NCBI GenBank assembly: GCA_025765615.1
Contig: JAIVFJ010000047.1
Location: 186,001-250,000, forward strand
Length of the DNA: 64,000 nucleotides
Reading direction: 5' to 3'
From: Zopfochytrium polystomum
Taxonomy: Eukaryota; Chytridiomycota; Chytridiomycetes; Chytridiales; Chytridiaceae
The notes beneath the pieces are model-generated. The model was not told where the DNA came from. It did not search any database and saw only the letters and a program-made list of their open reading frames with translations. Positions 53,291 to 64,000 of this stretch are shown here, in pieces (the first letter of the stretch is position 1; the number at the start of each line of letters is the position of its first letter). Both the position numbers and the translations under genes were made by a program.

Positions 53291-55480
53291 ATGAAGAAGA
53301 CCTACACGTCCGCAGACGTCGCGGCCCATAGCAAGGAGTCCGACGCATGGATCATCGTCGACGGAAAGGTTCGTTTGTTCGCTGTCGCCCTGATCGGTGC
53401 GTGCGGCAGTCTCACGTGCCTCGACAACCTCAGGTCTACGACATCACAGACTTCCTCGACGTGCACCCCGGCGGTCGGCGGATCCTTCTTCCCCTCCTTG
53501 GCAAGGACGCATCCAAGCAATTTGCCCAGTTCCACAACATCGCCACCGTCTCGGCTAAGTATGGAAACTGTTCGCCCGTATTTGCGGGAAGTTGGAAATC
53601 ACGCTCTCGTTAACCCGATCCGCTCGGCTTTTACATTCAGGTACTCCAAGCTTGTCATTGGTGAAATCGCCGGCCGCGAAGAAGAAGAACTCTACCCGGT
53701 CGACGGGCCATTCGGCAGCCTGATCGCATTTGCCGACCCGTCGTGGTACCAGGACTGGGAGTGAGTTCACGCACGAATTTATCCGACTTGTCGTGTTTCT
53801 CTGACGTCAGTGGCACCACCCAAAACAGATCTCCTTACCACAAGCCCTCGCACAAGCGACTCCGCGCCTGGGCGCGCAAAGTCATCGACACACACGTCAG
53901 CCCATACGTCTACGAATGGGAACAAGCCGGCCAGGTGCCGCAGTCCGTCTACAAGAAGCTCGCGCAGTGCGGCTTCCTCTCCGGCACGACGGGCACGATG
54001 CCGTGGCCCAAGGACGGGCTCGGCGGCTTCAAAAACCCGCCGGGCGGCGTGCCCGCGGAAGAGTGGGACCCGTTCCACGAGCTGATCCTCGGCGACGAGC
54101 TCTCGCGCTGCGCGTCGTCGGGCGTCGGCGCCGCCATCAACCTCGGGCCCTCGATCGCGCTGCCGCCCGTCATGCTCTTCGGCCCGGACTGGATGCGCAA
54201 AAAGGTCGAGTTCGAGGTGCTGCAGGGCGAAAAGACCATCGCGCTGGCCATCACTGAGCCTTACGCCGGCTCCGACGTCGCAAACATCACCGCCACCGCC
54301 ACGCTGTCAAAGGACGGCTCGCACTACGTGCTGAACGGCGAGAAGAAGTGGATCACCAACGGCGTGTGGGCGGACTACTTTGTCGTCGCCGCGCGCACCG
54401 GCGGACCCGGGATGGGCGGCATCTCGCTGCTGCTCGCCGAGCGCGGCATGGAGGGCCTCAACACCCGCCCCATCCACTGCCAGGGCAACGTCGGCGCCGG
54501 AACCGCGTACGTCACGTTCGACAACGTGAAGGTCCCCGCAAAGAACCTGATTGGAAAGGAGAACAAGGGCTTCAAGTGCATTATGCACAACTTCAACCAC
54601 GAGCGCATCGGCATCGTTGTCAACGCCTTGCGGTTCTCCCGCATCTGCTACGAGGATGCCTTGAAGCATGGTGACGTGCTTTTCCTTTGCTTTTGTTCTC
54701 TTCTCCGTACACACCTCTGGTGTCATCGCCTTCCATTTGAGCGCGCCGTCACTGACCATACCCGTCCTTTTCCACTCCTAACCCCCACAGCCAACCGTCG
54801 CCGCACCTTTGGCAAGCTCCTATTCGAACGTAAGCACCAGCCTCCCCCACTTCTAAACCCCGCCGCCGACTTCTCCGAAACACCACGCCCAATCTCACAC
54901 CACCTTCCTCCGCCCATCCCTTCCGTCACACATATTTCTCCCCCCCACCCTCCGCCCACCCGACCCCCACTAGACGGCGTAATCCGCAACAAGCTCGCGC
55001 ACATGGCGCGTCAAATCGAGGCGACGCAGGCGTGGCTTGACTCGCTGCTGTACCAGTCGATGAAGATGGACCCGCAAACGGCGGCGATCAAGCTGGGCGG
55101 GCCGACGGCGCTGCTCAAGGCGCAGTCGACCGTGTGCGTCGAGTACTGCGCGCGCGAGGCGTCGCAGATCTTTGGCGGCCTCGGGTACACAAAGGGCGGC
55201 CTCGGCGAGCGCGTTGAGCGGATTTACAGGGACGTGAGGGGCTTGGCGATCCCGGGCGGGTCGGAGGAGATTATGCTTGGTACGTTTCTCCTCCTTTTTT
55301 TATTTTTTTTATTTTTTTTTTTTTTTATTTCGGTGGATGGGGTCAGGGAAGGAAAGTTCTTGGCAGCCGCGAGATTTATCTTCGGTCGAACGCGTTCATA
55401 ACACTTCTCGTTTGTATTATGCAGACCTCGGTATCCGTCAGGCGGTCAAGGTCTCCCAACTCCAAGGCGCCAAGCTTTGA
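53291..55480 (+). CDS. Cytochrome b5-acyl-CoA dehydrogenase fusion
   Basis: Seven exons: 53291..53368, 53434..53558, 53641..53760, 53829..54670, 54791..54829, 54974..55279 and 55425..55480; 521 residues. Residues ~1-80 are a cytochrome b5 domain: [23 protein letters not shown] with heme ligand His37, and a second His at 60 (QFHNIAT). The rest is a full acyl-CoA dehydrogenase: [92 protein letters not shown], and [13 protein letters not shown] near the C terminus. It should bind FAD and oxidise acyl-CoAs; the heme domain may pass electrons on directly. No targeting signal is obvious. The second, third, fifth and seventh exons are short. Confidence 0.9.
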
Positions 55481-55975
55481 CCACGAAAACTCAAAACTTG
55501 TTGTTTCCTATTTTTGCGAACCTCCTCTTCGTGTTGCTGGCATTGCGACTGCCCGTCCGGTTCCCCCTTATAATATGAAGTCTTTCGTCTGGCAATCATC
55601 AATGTTTCTGAAGATGGGGTTGCGTTTCTTTCACGGAAGTCCAGGGGCCTCCTCAATGCAGAAAAAGCATTCCAAGTTCGAAGCGCTTCGTTTCAAACTC
55701 GTCGGCACCTCTCGAATCGAGGTTGCTGGGCGGCACATTGTACAGTCAATAGGGCTGATTAGTGCTCGCGCACTTTGTATTTGGCGAAGGCCCATCAAAG
55801 GAACACCCGCCAAAAACCGTGCACGGGAAACGCGCACAATATAACACCGCAACCACCAGCAAGACTGACCCCCCACGCAGGCCACCCCTCCACCATCCAA
55901 ACCGATCCCGAATCATCATCGTCTGATAACCGACTTTGCGCGATCCCAACCCCCCCAAACCTCCCAACGAACCGC
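55481..55975. other. Convergent intergenic region
   Basis: About 495 bp between the b5-ACAD and eL37 stop codons. No gene recognised. Confidence 0.55.
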
Positions 55976-56813
55976 TTAGGCGCTGGCGGGTTTCTTGGTG
56001 GTGGAGCCTTCCCTGAAACCGTTCTTGAACCGGCGGGTGACGTGCTTCAGGTACCGCATGCGGCCGGTACCGGTGGTCTTCCTGCGCTTGCCCTTCTCGG
56101 ACCACTCGTCTGTATTTTTTTTTTTTGGGTGTGGAGAGATTCGCGTAGGAGTAATGGTCAGCGATGCCAGCGGGATCCTTCGTGCGCCTTCCACCTTCGC
56201 AAGGGGGGGGATGAAACAAAAAGGTACTAACAGTGACGGAGCCGAGCGGCGGGGTACCCGCACTGAGAGCAGGTCTTCTTCTGGTTGTGGAACGACCGGC
56301 GGCCGCAGCGGCGGCAGAGGGTGTGCGACTTGGTGTGGCGCTTACCGAAGGCTTGGGTACCCTTAGTCTAAATGCGAAAAAAAAAGTGGGGCGAGAGGGG
56401 GGGGATCGGTGTTTAGGGTGATGGGCGATCTGGACGGGATGATGATTGCCACCGTCGGAGAGGAAGGGCGGGATCAAGAATACGGGACCGCCAGGGGTCT
56501 CGCGACAAAAGCGCTGATGAAGTTCTGTGCGAGAAGATCCAGTCGGGCGGCGTTTTGGGCTCGAGCGGGGTCGCATCGCACTCGCTGTTACAGGTTGTGT
56601 GCCATCGCTGCTGATCCAACCAGCCAATCCCATCCCATCCCATCCCATTCCATGCCATCCAGTGTCCGTCTACTTAATCGCTCCAGTCTGTCTGATCCAG
56701 CTCGCTTCCACACGATGAGTGGGGGGGTGACCAGTCGCTCAACGCCGTTCGATCGAACACAGGGGAAACGAGGTATCCAGCGCTGCGAGAGGGGTGAAGG
56801 GTCAACTCACCAT
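55976..56813 (-). CDS. RPL37: Cytosolic ribosomal protein eL37
   Basis: Three exons: 56813..56811 (only the ATG), 56367..56232 and 56109..55976, 90 residues. The sequence [18 protein letters not shown] is that of eL37. Its zinc cysteines are at 19, 22, 34 and 37 (CRRC and CSQC), followed by [12 protein letters not shown] and [17 protein letters not shown]. It is part of the 60S subunit near the exit tunnel. The first intron begins directly after the start codon and is ~443 bp, the longest in this window, as is common for ribosomal-protein genes of fungi. Confidence 0.95.
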
Positions 56814-56962
56814 GGCTGGAGGATAAACAAGAGAAAACTGAACAAATTCTTGCAAATACAATGAGGGTGTGAACCAGGGCTGGTTGGACCACTGACAAGG
56901 CGGCAATATGCAGACTTGAACCAACCAGAACTGCTAGCGTTGGAGGCCCGAAAACGTGTAAG

Positions 56963-56970
56963 CTATATAT
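56963..56970 (-). promoter_or_regulatory. TATA-like element of eL37
   Basis: Minus-strand ATATATAG, about 150 bp upstream of the eL37 start codon. Confidence 0.35.
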
Positions 56971-57007
56971 TTCAGCAAGGTCCCCGCATTTCGTCCAACC
57001 ATTCTCC

Positions 57008-57710
57008 TCACTTACCCACCCCAACCCACACAACAAAACACACCTCCGCACTAGCCTTCACACACCCGCCCACCCCGGTGCTGCTGCTGCTGCTGACCGA
57101 CCCAGCCCCCTCAGCCGTCGTCGCGTCGCTGACAGACTCCGCGACCGTGACGGTCTCGGTAACGACGCTTGTCTCCGTGGCCGTGCTGGTCTCTGTGACG
57201 GTGTCGGTGCCTTTGTTGTCGGTGGCGCTGTCGAAGGTGACGGTCGTGGTGGTGGTGGTGTACGTCGGGGTCGGGAGGTCGGGCGTCGGGAGAGAGAGGA
57301 GGGTGTAGGTGATGGTTGGGGTGGGGAGGTCGAGGGCTTTCGTCGCGGTTTTCGGGGAGGGGAGTTTAGATATTTGTTGTCAGTGCTTTTTTTTTTTTTT
57401 TTTCTTCTGAGGGCAATTGCTCACTTTGAGACGACGACGACCCCGCGGTGGCGGTCGGCGAGACAAGCGCTGGCGAAGGAGTTGGCGCCGCGATTGCGAC
57501 AGTGTCGACAGCCGCCGCCAGCAGCGACGCAGGGAGGGCCGTGACGGCGGTCGCGGTGGCGGTGGTGGTGGTGGAAGTCCACGTCGGCAGCGGAGGCTGC
57601 GGCGGCGCGGTCGCAGCGAAGGCGTGATGTGCGCGGGCGTGCGGCTGCAGCCACAAAGGCTGGCGAAGCAGCCACGTCCCTGAGACTGCGGTTGGGGGAA
57701 CCGGTGCCAT
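57008..57710 (-). CDS. Thr/Ser-rich hypothetical protein (weak model)
   Basis: Two possible exons, 57710..57425 and 57336..57008, ~204 residues. The second exon encodes Thr/Val/Glu-rich repeats (VTETSTATETSVVTETV), similar in style to the stalk of the secreted mosaic protein at 48.7-52.3 kb, followed by a Ser run and a short Cys-containing tail. The first exon is Ala/Pro/Thr-rich, with no clear signal peptide. The second exon may not end at the stop: a GTAAGT donor overlaps it. A surface-protein fragment is plausible, but start, end and splicing are all uncertain. Confidence 0.3.
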
Positions 57711-58023
57711 TCGATATGGTAGGGGGCAACGCGGGGGACCCCCATTTTTATATGGAGGTTCTGTGAAAGAAGAGGCGGTATTTAATCAGGGTGGAAAAAC
57801 GCTGATCGTGCACAGCGAGGCATCGATAAGTAAGGCGGTAGTAATGATCTATTGAAGCTCAACTCCACTGATTCGGTTTCCCGTATTATCCATCATTTTG
57901 TATTCCCTAAAGTTGTATAAACTGAAAAAAGAGCAGAAGTCCTCCCCAACTGCATGAACCTATACAAAGCCATGAGCCTCCAGATGGTGCCCTTCTTGGT
58001 CCCTGCTGTCACAGAGACTTCAT
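57711..58023. other. Intergenic region
   Basis: About 310 bp upstream of the Thr-rich model and downstream of the next gene's stop. Nothing recognised. Confidence 0.5.
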
Positions 58024-60324
58024 CTACCGCCTGTAGCGGTCACCTCCGTCGCCCGCGCCGTCTCTGTACCGTCCGGCCCCATCTCTTTCGCCGTCCCGAT
58101 ACCGCCCAGGCTGTCCATCACCGTCATAGCGCCTGGACTGATCATAGTATCTTCCGACAATATCTCTGTCTCCCGCACCTTCGCGCTCCGGCGGCGGGCC
58201 ACGCACACGGCTCTTGTCGCGCGGCGCGTATCCACCGCCCCCGCCGCCACCACCGCCAACACCGTCCTCGCGAGGGCCATAGTTGCGCCGAGAGGAGCGT
58301 TCGTCGTCCTCGTCGTAGCTACCCGCCGACGCCTTTGGCGGCGGTCGGCTGCGGTCGCGGGTCGCGGGTCGCGCGTTGCGGTCGTCGCCTCGCGAGCGGC
58401 CCGACCGGTCGTTGTAGTCGTCGCCCGGCGGGCGGCTGCGGTCCGGCCGCTCGCGCGGCGACGGCCGGTCGCCGTAGTCGTCGCCCGACGGCCGACTGCG
58501 CTGCGGCGCGTACCGAGCGCCGACCGCGCTTGCCGGGCTGTCCTCGCCGGCCCTGAGCGGCCGCCGCGAACCAGTGGAGCTGGCGCTGCGTGGAGACGTC
58601 ACTGCCTGCTCGTCCCGGCCAACGTCTTCTCCGGCGGCGCCGGCCGCCGGGTCGTCCGCGACGCGGTCGTTGGCTTCGAGCCTCCTCATCGGTCGCGACG
58701 CAGATGGCGATCTAGGGTGCTGGTTGCGCTCGCTGGCCACCCTCCGCGCTTGGCCGCCGCCCCCGCCGCTGTTCGACCCTCCGTACCGCGACCCCTCACC
58801 GTCGCCTTCGCCGTCGCTGTCGCCGGCGGCCGACCTCGGCCCGCCGCTGCCGGACGTCGGGGTCTTGCGCGCCAGCTCCCGCTCCGTGATGATGCGCTGC
58901 CGCTCGGCCCACAGCTCAATGTTCCCGGCCCCTTCGGCGAGCGCGCCGCGGGGTTTCGTGGCGAATCCGTCGTCAGCGTCGTAGTCGTCGTCCCCGCCGC
59001 GGCCGGCGCCGACGCTGCGGCGCTCTTCAAAGTCCGCGTCGGGGTTGTTGAAATCATTAAGTAGCGGAACCGAGGGTTCTTGCGGCGGCGAGTAGGCACC
59101 TACAGGCTCCGGGGGCTGAGCCGGGGGTGGGGGAGGATAGTAGGGCGACGGACCAAACGGCGGTGTGGCCTGCGGAGGGCCGCCGTACATCCCAGGTACG
59201 TACGGAGGGAAGGGCATCGGTTGCATTCCAGAGGGTGGGCCGTACAGCCCGCCGCTTCCCCATTGCGGTGGGACTGGCTGGATTGGGACCACAGGTGGGG
59301 CCATCCCGCCGTAGTACCCGACAGGCTGCGGAGGGGGAACCATTGCCATTTGCGGAGGAGGTATTGCAACCGCTGGTTGCATCTGCATAGGGGGCGGCTG
59401 CGGTGGTGGGTACCGCATTCCCGGAGGGGTCCGACCTCTGGGGGGTGGGGTCCTGCCCCTCTGAGGAGGATCGTCGTCCAGAGGGTACTTTTGGGGCTTC
59501 CTGTATCCCGCAGGCAGAGGGGCTGGACCTGACCCAGCACCGCTGCCAGCGGCCGCGCGCTCGATACCTCGTTCCGGTCGTGAATGTACCCTGTCGTAAT
59601 TGTCAACTGAGCGGCCGCCGCCGCCGCCACTTGCGCCACCACTAGCCGATGTTGAGGGTGCATTGCGTGCAACGGTAGCCATTCCCGTAACAGCCGCTCT
59701 CTCTTCGTCTCCGTAAATTCGCTCCCTGTGGAGTTGTGTAGTTGCCATACTGGGTGGACGGAGCCTCCTCTTTTCCCAATCCTCTTTTGGTTTGGCGTTG
59801 CGTGCTGCAGGCTGGTAATCGTCGTCGTTGCCCCGCGATCCTGCTGTGGCCGCCCGTCCGATGCCTTTGGCCGTTGCAGAGACGGCTTTTCCAGCTATTT
59901 TGCCCGTCGTCTTGACCGCGAAGCAGCAGAGCGACTTTACGCAGCAACATATGATTGACACGCCGCAACAAATAATGATCACAGCTCCGACGATGATTGC
60001 GATGACCTGATTGCAGGAATCAGAAAGCGGTCACCCTCACAAAAATGCCGTTGAATGAGGACCCACCACAGGACTCTTGAGCTTGTCAATGAATGTCTGA
60101 CCGCAATCCAAAGTAAACTTGCTGAATGAGCAGTCCGTCGCAGTTGAGGAGGCTGTGGTGGTGGTGTCCGTTGGGGTAGCATCTTGCCTTCGGACCAGAT
60201 CGCTGACGGCAGAGGGTGCGGCGCTCACCGAAAAAGGCAAGGCAGCCAGCGCAAGAGCCACCGCGCAGAAAGCCCAGCCGGCCAGTCTCTCGCGGTGCAG
60301 CAGCATTTGACCCGTCTTGCCCAT
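58024..60324 (-). CDS. Single-pass membrane protein with Pro/Gly/Arg-rich cytoplasmic tail
   Basis: Two phase-0 exons, 60324..60067 and 60006..58024, 746 residues. A signal peptide (LAGWAFCAVALALAALPFSVSA) precedes a short Thr/Ser-rich ectodomain with a single DCSFSKFTLDC motif. One membrane segment follows (VIAIIVGAVIIICCGVSIICCC), unusually Cys-rich, with more Cys just after it that could be palmitoylated. The tail (~600 residues) is low-complexity: Pro/Tyr/Met-rich, then Arg/Asp/Gly-rich with RSRPPGDDY and DRSRPP repeats. No enzyme domain is visible. The general plan resembles the membrane protein at 18.2-20.5 kb but no sequence relation was seen. Role unknown. Confidence 0.6.
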
Positions 60325-60669
60325 CTCACTCTCGCGCAAGGTCCCCCTCGTGTCCTTTTTTCGCTTTCTTGGCGGGAGCTCGATCGATTAGATCGCTGTG
60401 CGTCAGTGTGCGTCAGACACTAGACAGGCGCTTGCAGAAAGCGAAGAGAGGGGACGGATGGTGGCTAGTTGAGGTTTGGGGGTTGGGTGGGAATCCGAGT
60501 GGGAGGGCGGGCGGGCGGGCGGGCGGTCTGGAAGCAGAGTGTGGATGGTGGCGGTTGGTGGTATTAGGCTCTGCGCCGCACGGCACACTCACCAGCTCCT
60601 CCCTGCCTCTCCAAATGAATTCCTTCTGAGGGTTGGTGGAGGGGTGTGCGCTGAACGCCCCGACCAAAG

Positions 60670-60731
<62 letters not shown>

Positions 60732-60964
60732 GAGCAAGGTAGGGAGACAAAGAGTGAGACAGTGATCGGCGACAGACGGACACATCGGCCGACAGATCAT
60801 GGCTGGCCAGGAGGACGATTCTTCGACTTCTTCCTGTTATCTTTCGCTTCCATCGCTTCGCCGCCCTCAAATGTTCTCCCCGCTTTGGACTAACAAGCGA
60901 AACTTTGTTCCAAGCGGATCCTTCGTCCACCTCTTCCCCCGCCCTTAAGGACGCCCAGCACATT
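60325..60964. other. Intergenic region with ACAG repeat
   Basis: About 640 bp between the membrane-protein start and the reductase stop, both minus strand. Contains the ACAG microsatellite; no gene seen. Confidence 0.6.
60670..60731. repeat. (ACAG)n tetranucleotide microsatellite
   Basis: About 15 uninterrupted ACAG units. Confidence 0.97.
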
Positions 60965-62750
60965 TCAAAGCCTCGCATCCCGCTTCCCGTATCGCTCTTT
61001 CTTCTTCTTCAGATCTTCCTCGTCCACACCGTCCAACGAATTGCCCGTCATCCATTGCCCGCCGTCAACCACAAGGATATGACCCGTCACGCTGAGAGAA
61101 AGAAAAAAAAAAAAAAAAAAAAAAGGAAATTAGCCATGCAAACAATCGATCTCGCGTGCACAGGTCGACGGAGTCGGTGTGGAGGTGTCCGCAAGTTTGA
61201 ACTAAATGGCACTCTTACAATCGGCCCGATTCCGAGAAGAGAAACACGGTCGAGTGTTCAATGTCTCGAATGGTTCCTACGAGCGAGTGTGAAGGATTTT
61301 TTCCAATTCAACAAGGTTTGAATTATTTTAGCAGAAGAAAAAAAAAATAAGTTACCAAAAGATTTAACAGGCACGGCGCGCAACGCCCTTTCTTGCATGT
61401 CGTCCACCATGAGTTTCGCAAATCCCATCGTGTCAGCGATCGGCTTTTTCGTAAAGACGGAGGAAAAATGAACATGAAACGAGCAGCAATTAGTTGACAA
61501 CGAGGAGGACAGTGATAAACCCCTAATTCTGCTTACGCCGGGAGCGATTCCGTTCACGCGGATTCCGTATTGACCCCATTCTTGCGCGAGCACCCTGGAG
61601 GGGTTGGAGGATGGACAAATTGATGAGACAAAGCGTGGTCCAAGGGCTTTCACCTTGTCAGTGCATCCTTCGGATAGGTTGGGATTGCGATAGAGTGTTA
61701 GGGCCAAGTATAAAATGAGTGCTGCAACGTACCACACCGGCCTTGGCCGCGCAAGCATGGGCCTAGATTGTTATGTTTTGGTAAGTTGAAGACTTGTTCC
61801 CAAACTTTGGCGTTCGAGGAAAGCGAACCATGAGCTGAGTTCCCGCGTATTGCAAAGTGGCGGTCACGTTAATGATGGAGCCTCGCGTCTCTTTCAGGTA
61901 CGGCAGGGCCGCCTTGCAAGTGTGGAAGGTGCCGACCAAGTCAATCTCAACAACGGTCTGAGAAGGCGAGTAGGAGAGAAAAACCAATCAGTCTTGACCT
62001 ACTGAAAAAGCACCAGCTCGGAATGACTGACGCGAGAAGCAAACAGTTTACCTTGAAAGCATTGGGAGAGAGCGCCTCGACGGGTGCCAGGAAGTTTCCT
62101 GCTGCGCCACATACTACAACGGGGTAAAAAGATCATTAGACGATTGATCCACTAACTCGGCGAAAGGCGAATCCCGCAAGATCGACGATCGATCCCATAC
62201 CGACGAAGTCGATGCGTCCGAACTTGTCGTACGTCTTTTTCATCGCCTCGGTGACCTGCTCGAACGATCGCACGTCTGTCTGGACGGGAAGGCATTCCGT
62301 TCCTGCCACGTTCAAAGAGGTGACCGACGAGTTACACCACACGCATACGCCCAACACAAAGGACTACACGGTTGCCCGTCCCTCCTCCTCCTCACTCCTC
62401 TCTCACTCTTACCAAACTTGCGCTTGATCTCCGCTGCAGTGTCGACCAGCTTGTCCAAAGACCTTCCAGCGACGGCAACGTTCCCACCGTGCCGGGCGAT
62501 GGCCTCCGCCATTCCGCGGCAGATGCCGGATCCGCCACCGGTGACGAAGGCGACTTTGCCCTTGAAGAGGGTCGGCTGGGTTGAGTGGGGCAGGCAGTAA
62601 TCGCGGTGTGTAAGTGGTCGGTTTCCAGTACGCTCCCCTCCCTGCTTCGGTCTTCTCTTCGGGGTTATAGTCCGTTCCTTTCGACGCGCTCGGTACAGTG
62701 CGCGGCAACGACGCGCGGAGGCAAGCGAATGTGCGCACCGTGGACCGCAT
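60965..62750 (-). CDS. DECR2: Peroxisomal 2,4-dienoyl-CoA reductase (SDR family)
   Basis: Eleven exons: 62750..62697 (tentative), 62575..62413, 62302..62201, 62113..62052, 61957..61829, 61762..61733, 61667..61654, 61594..61537, 61443..61356, 61276..61219 and 61091..60965; ~294 residues. SDR landmarks are [12 protein letters not shown] (NADPH), [28 protein letters not shown], a Lys in [33 protein letters not shown] and [14 protein letters not shown]. The AAGNF and SFNAFK-type blocks, and lack of the usual catalytic Tyr (YAGTQLM/AHAC), fit DECR2/Sps19 rather than ordinary SDRs. It ends in ARL, a type 1 peroxisomal signal. It reduces 2,4-dienoyl-CoA during oxidation of unsaturated fatty acids. 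Exon 7 is only 14 nt. The first exon is unresolved: the frame upstream of 62575 also stays open (RDYCLPHS) but lacks an ATG. Confidence 0.85.
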
Positions 62751-64000
62751 GGCGCACAAGCGGGCAACCCGACGGACCAACGGCCGACATCCGCGCCGGT
62801 TTGGGTGAGTCGCGCTACAACGTCCCGGCTTTGGCAGGCGAAACGGACTCATGAAGGAGGAGGAGGAGGAGGAGGGATGCGCGCGCCACGGGCAGCAGGT
62901 TGGGTCACCGGAGCGCTGCGCGAGCGCGGCAGCAACCGGCCGCCCCTGGGGCGGCAGGCAGGCAGGCGGCATGATGACGCCCGCACTAACCAGGAAGACG
63001 TCCGAGGTGGCCGCCTGGGTGGCGTATTGGGTCAGGCGAGGGTCGGTTTTCGGCATTTCTTCGTTTCTTCGTCGAACCGAGATTTTTCTCCCGATTTTCA
63101 TTTCTCCGAAAGCTTGGCCCAGGCACACGGCCAAATAACTTCTTACGGAGACTCACGAGTTTCGACTGCTTCGCGGCTACTTCCACGAAGCAGAGCGGAT
63201 AGAACTACTCTACTTCTGCAGCACTTAGTGATTGCTCTCGAATAACGAACAACTCATTATGGCAAATGCAACTATTTTGTTTTCCGTTTGTCTGTTATGG
63301 GCGAAACACACATATGAGATCGTTGCCCTGGACAATCCTAGGTTGCAAATTTGTACCAGTCGCCCACCGGCGCCAAAGATAATTTTACTCCGTCTGAATC
63401 TCCTTCATTGACTCGACTCTTTAACAACCGTCAAAGATGGTATTTTGCTCACAGCATCCCACAGCAGCGTTGAAACTTTAACATTGCTCGACCCTCTCGG
63501 GTTGCAGCATGCACTGGTGCAACTGTTGGGAGTGTCATGGCATCAGTTTACTTCAGTGTATTAAATTTCCAGTAGTTCATTCAGATGCTGCAAAGTCATC
63601 CTTGTGCTTTCGATTTGTGATTGGCACTGTTGCAGTGGGCAGCAAGCTCATTCTTTTTTTTTTATATTGTTCCAGCCCCGAAGGGCCGACGGGAAGAGAA
63701 AGCGCCATCAGTCACCTCAGCAAACCCACCCCATGCACTACAGACTTACAGGGTCATCAGGCATCTCCACCACACCACTCCTTGTGATTCAAGACTGTAC
63801 TCTTTCTTGTTGCTTTCAACAGCTGGCATCGTGACTTGAACCCTGGGCCCTTGAGTCCAGATAGGGCAGTAAGCTCAATCGTTTTCGTGGACTCGTAGTC
63901 AAAAACAAAATGACGAGTCTCCATTCGTGTGACCAACTTGGACCAGGTCGGAAGGGTGATTAACTCAGGCCATACATTCAGCGACGGCCTCGTCGTTCAC
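62751..64000. other. Right-end intergenic region
   Basis: About 1.25 kb upstream of the reductase. It includes a short GGA repeat (near 62855) coding on neither strand with confidence. Open frames near 63.5-63.8 kb have no recognisable motif. Confidence 0.45.

Noticed and set aside
60670..60731. Regular repeat resembling an array
   Set aside because: It is a simple ACAG microsatellite with no spacers, so not a CRISPR array.

Overview
The window is nuclear DNA of a fungus. The genes are close together and most are split by short GT-AG introns with CTAAC-like branch points; several proteins have homologues mainly in fungi and other eukaryotes (cytosolic GlnRS, ribosomal eL37, mitochondrial uL22, an OPT transporter, a p67phox/NoxR-like regulator). 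A cyclic-nucleotide-gated channel of the type known from zoosporic fungi points to a chytrid-like (Chytridiomycota or Blastocladiomycota) genome. That placement is an inference. Pure-dinucleotide CT/GA tracts occur in many upstream regions.

Layout. 1-5.97 kb: a ubiquitin-conjugating (E2) protein cut by the left edge, a caprin-like protein, and mitochondrial uL22. 6.7-9 kb: a small secreted kinase-like gene and a decayed copy of it. 9.9-12.6 kb: an OPT oligopeptide transporter with one apparent frameshift. 13.27-16.63 kb: a complete PIF/Harbinger DNA transposon with terminal inverted repeats, a 3-bp target duplication, a DDE transposase and a Myb-like second gene. 18.2-20.5 kb: a single-pass membrane protein. 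21.4-25.6 kb: the cyclic-nucleotide-gated channel. 26.6-30.9 kb: a TPR + PH protein resembling NoxR/p67phox. 31.3-33.7 kb: a triple basic-secretory-protein metallopeptidase. 33.9-38.4 kb: two tandem seven-helix membrane genes with identical eleven-exon structures (including 17-, 10- and 4-nt exons) flanking a dead copy. 38.9-43.8 kb: GlnRS and a kelch protein. 44.4-46.6 kb: a START lipid-binding protein. 47.3-52.3 kb: two secreted proteins, one a 934-residue mosaic of an EXORDIUM-like domain, Cys repeats and Thr-rich stalks. 53.3-55.5 kb: a cytochrome b5-acyl-CoA dehydrogenase fusion. 56-60.3 kb: eL37, a weak Thr-rich gene and a membrane protein with a low-complexity tail. 61-62.75 kb: a peroxisomal 2,4-dienoyl-CoA reductase with a C-terminal ARL signal.

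Functional themes. The genes are not an operon. The cytochrome b5-ACAD fusion and the dienoyl-CoA reductase both suggest fatty-acid degradation. The channel, the NoxR-like protein, the seven-helix array and the secreted proteins suggest signalling and surface functions. All splice models were built by hand from reading frame, splice-site and phase agreement; they need transcript data, and family calls come from recognised motifs rather than database searches.
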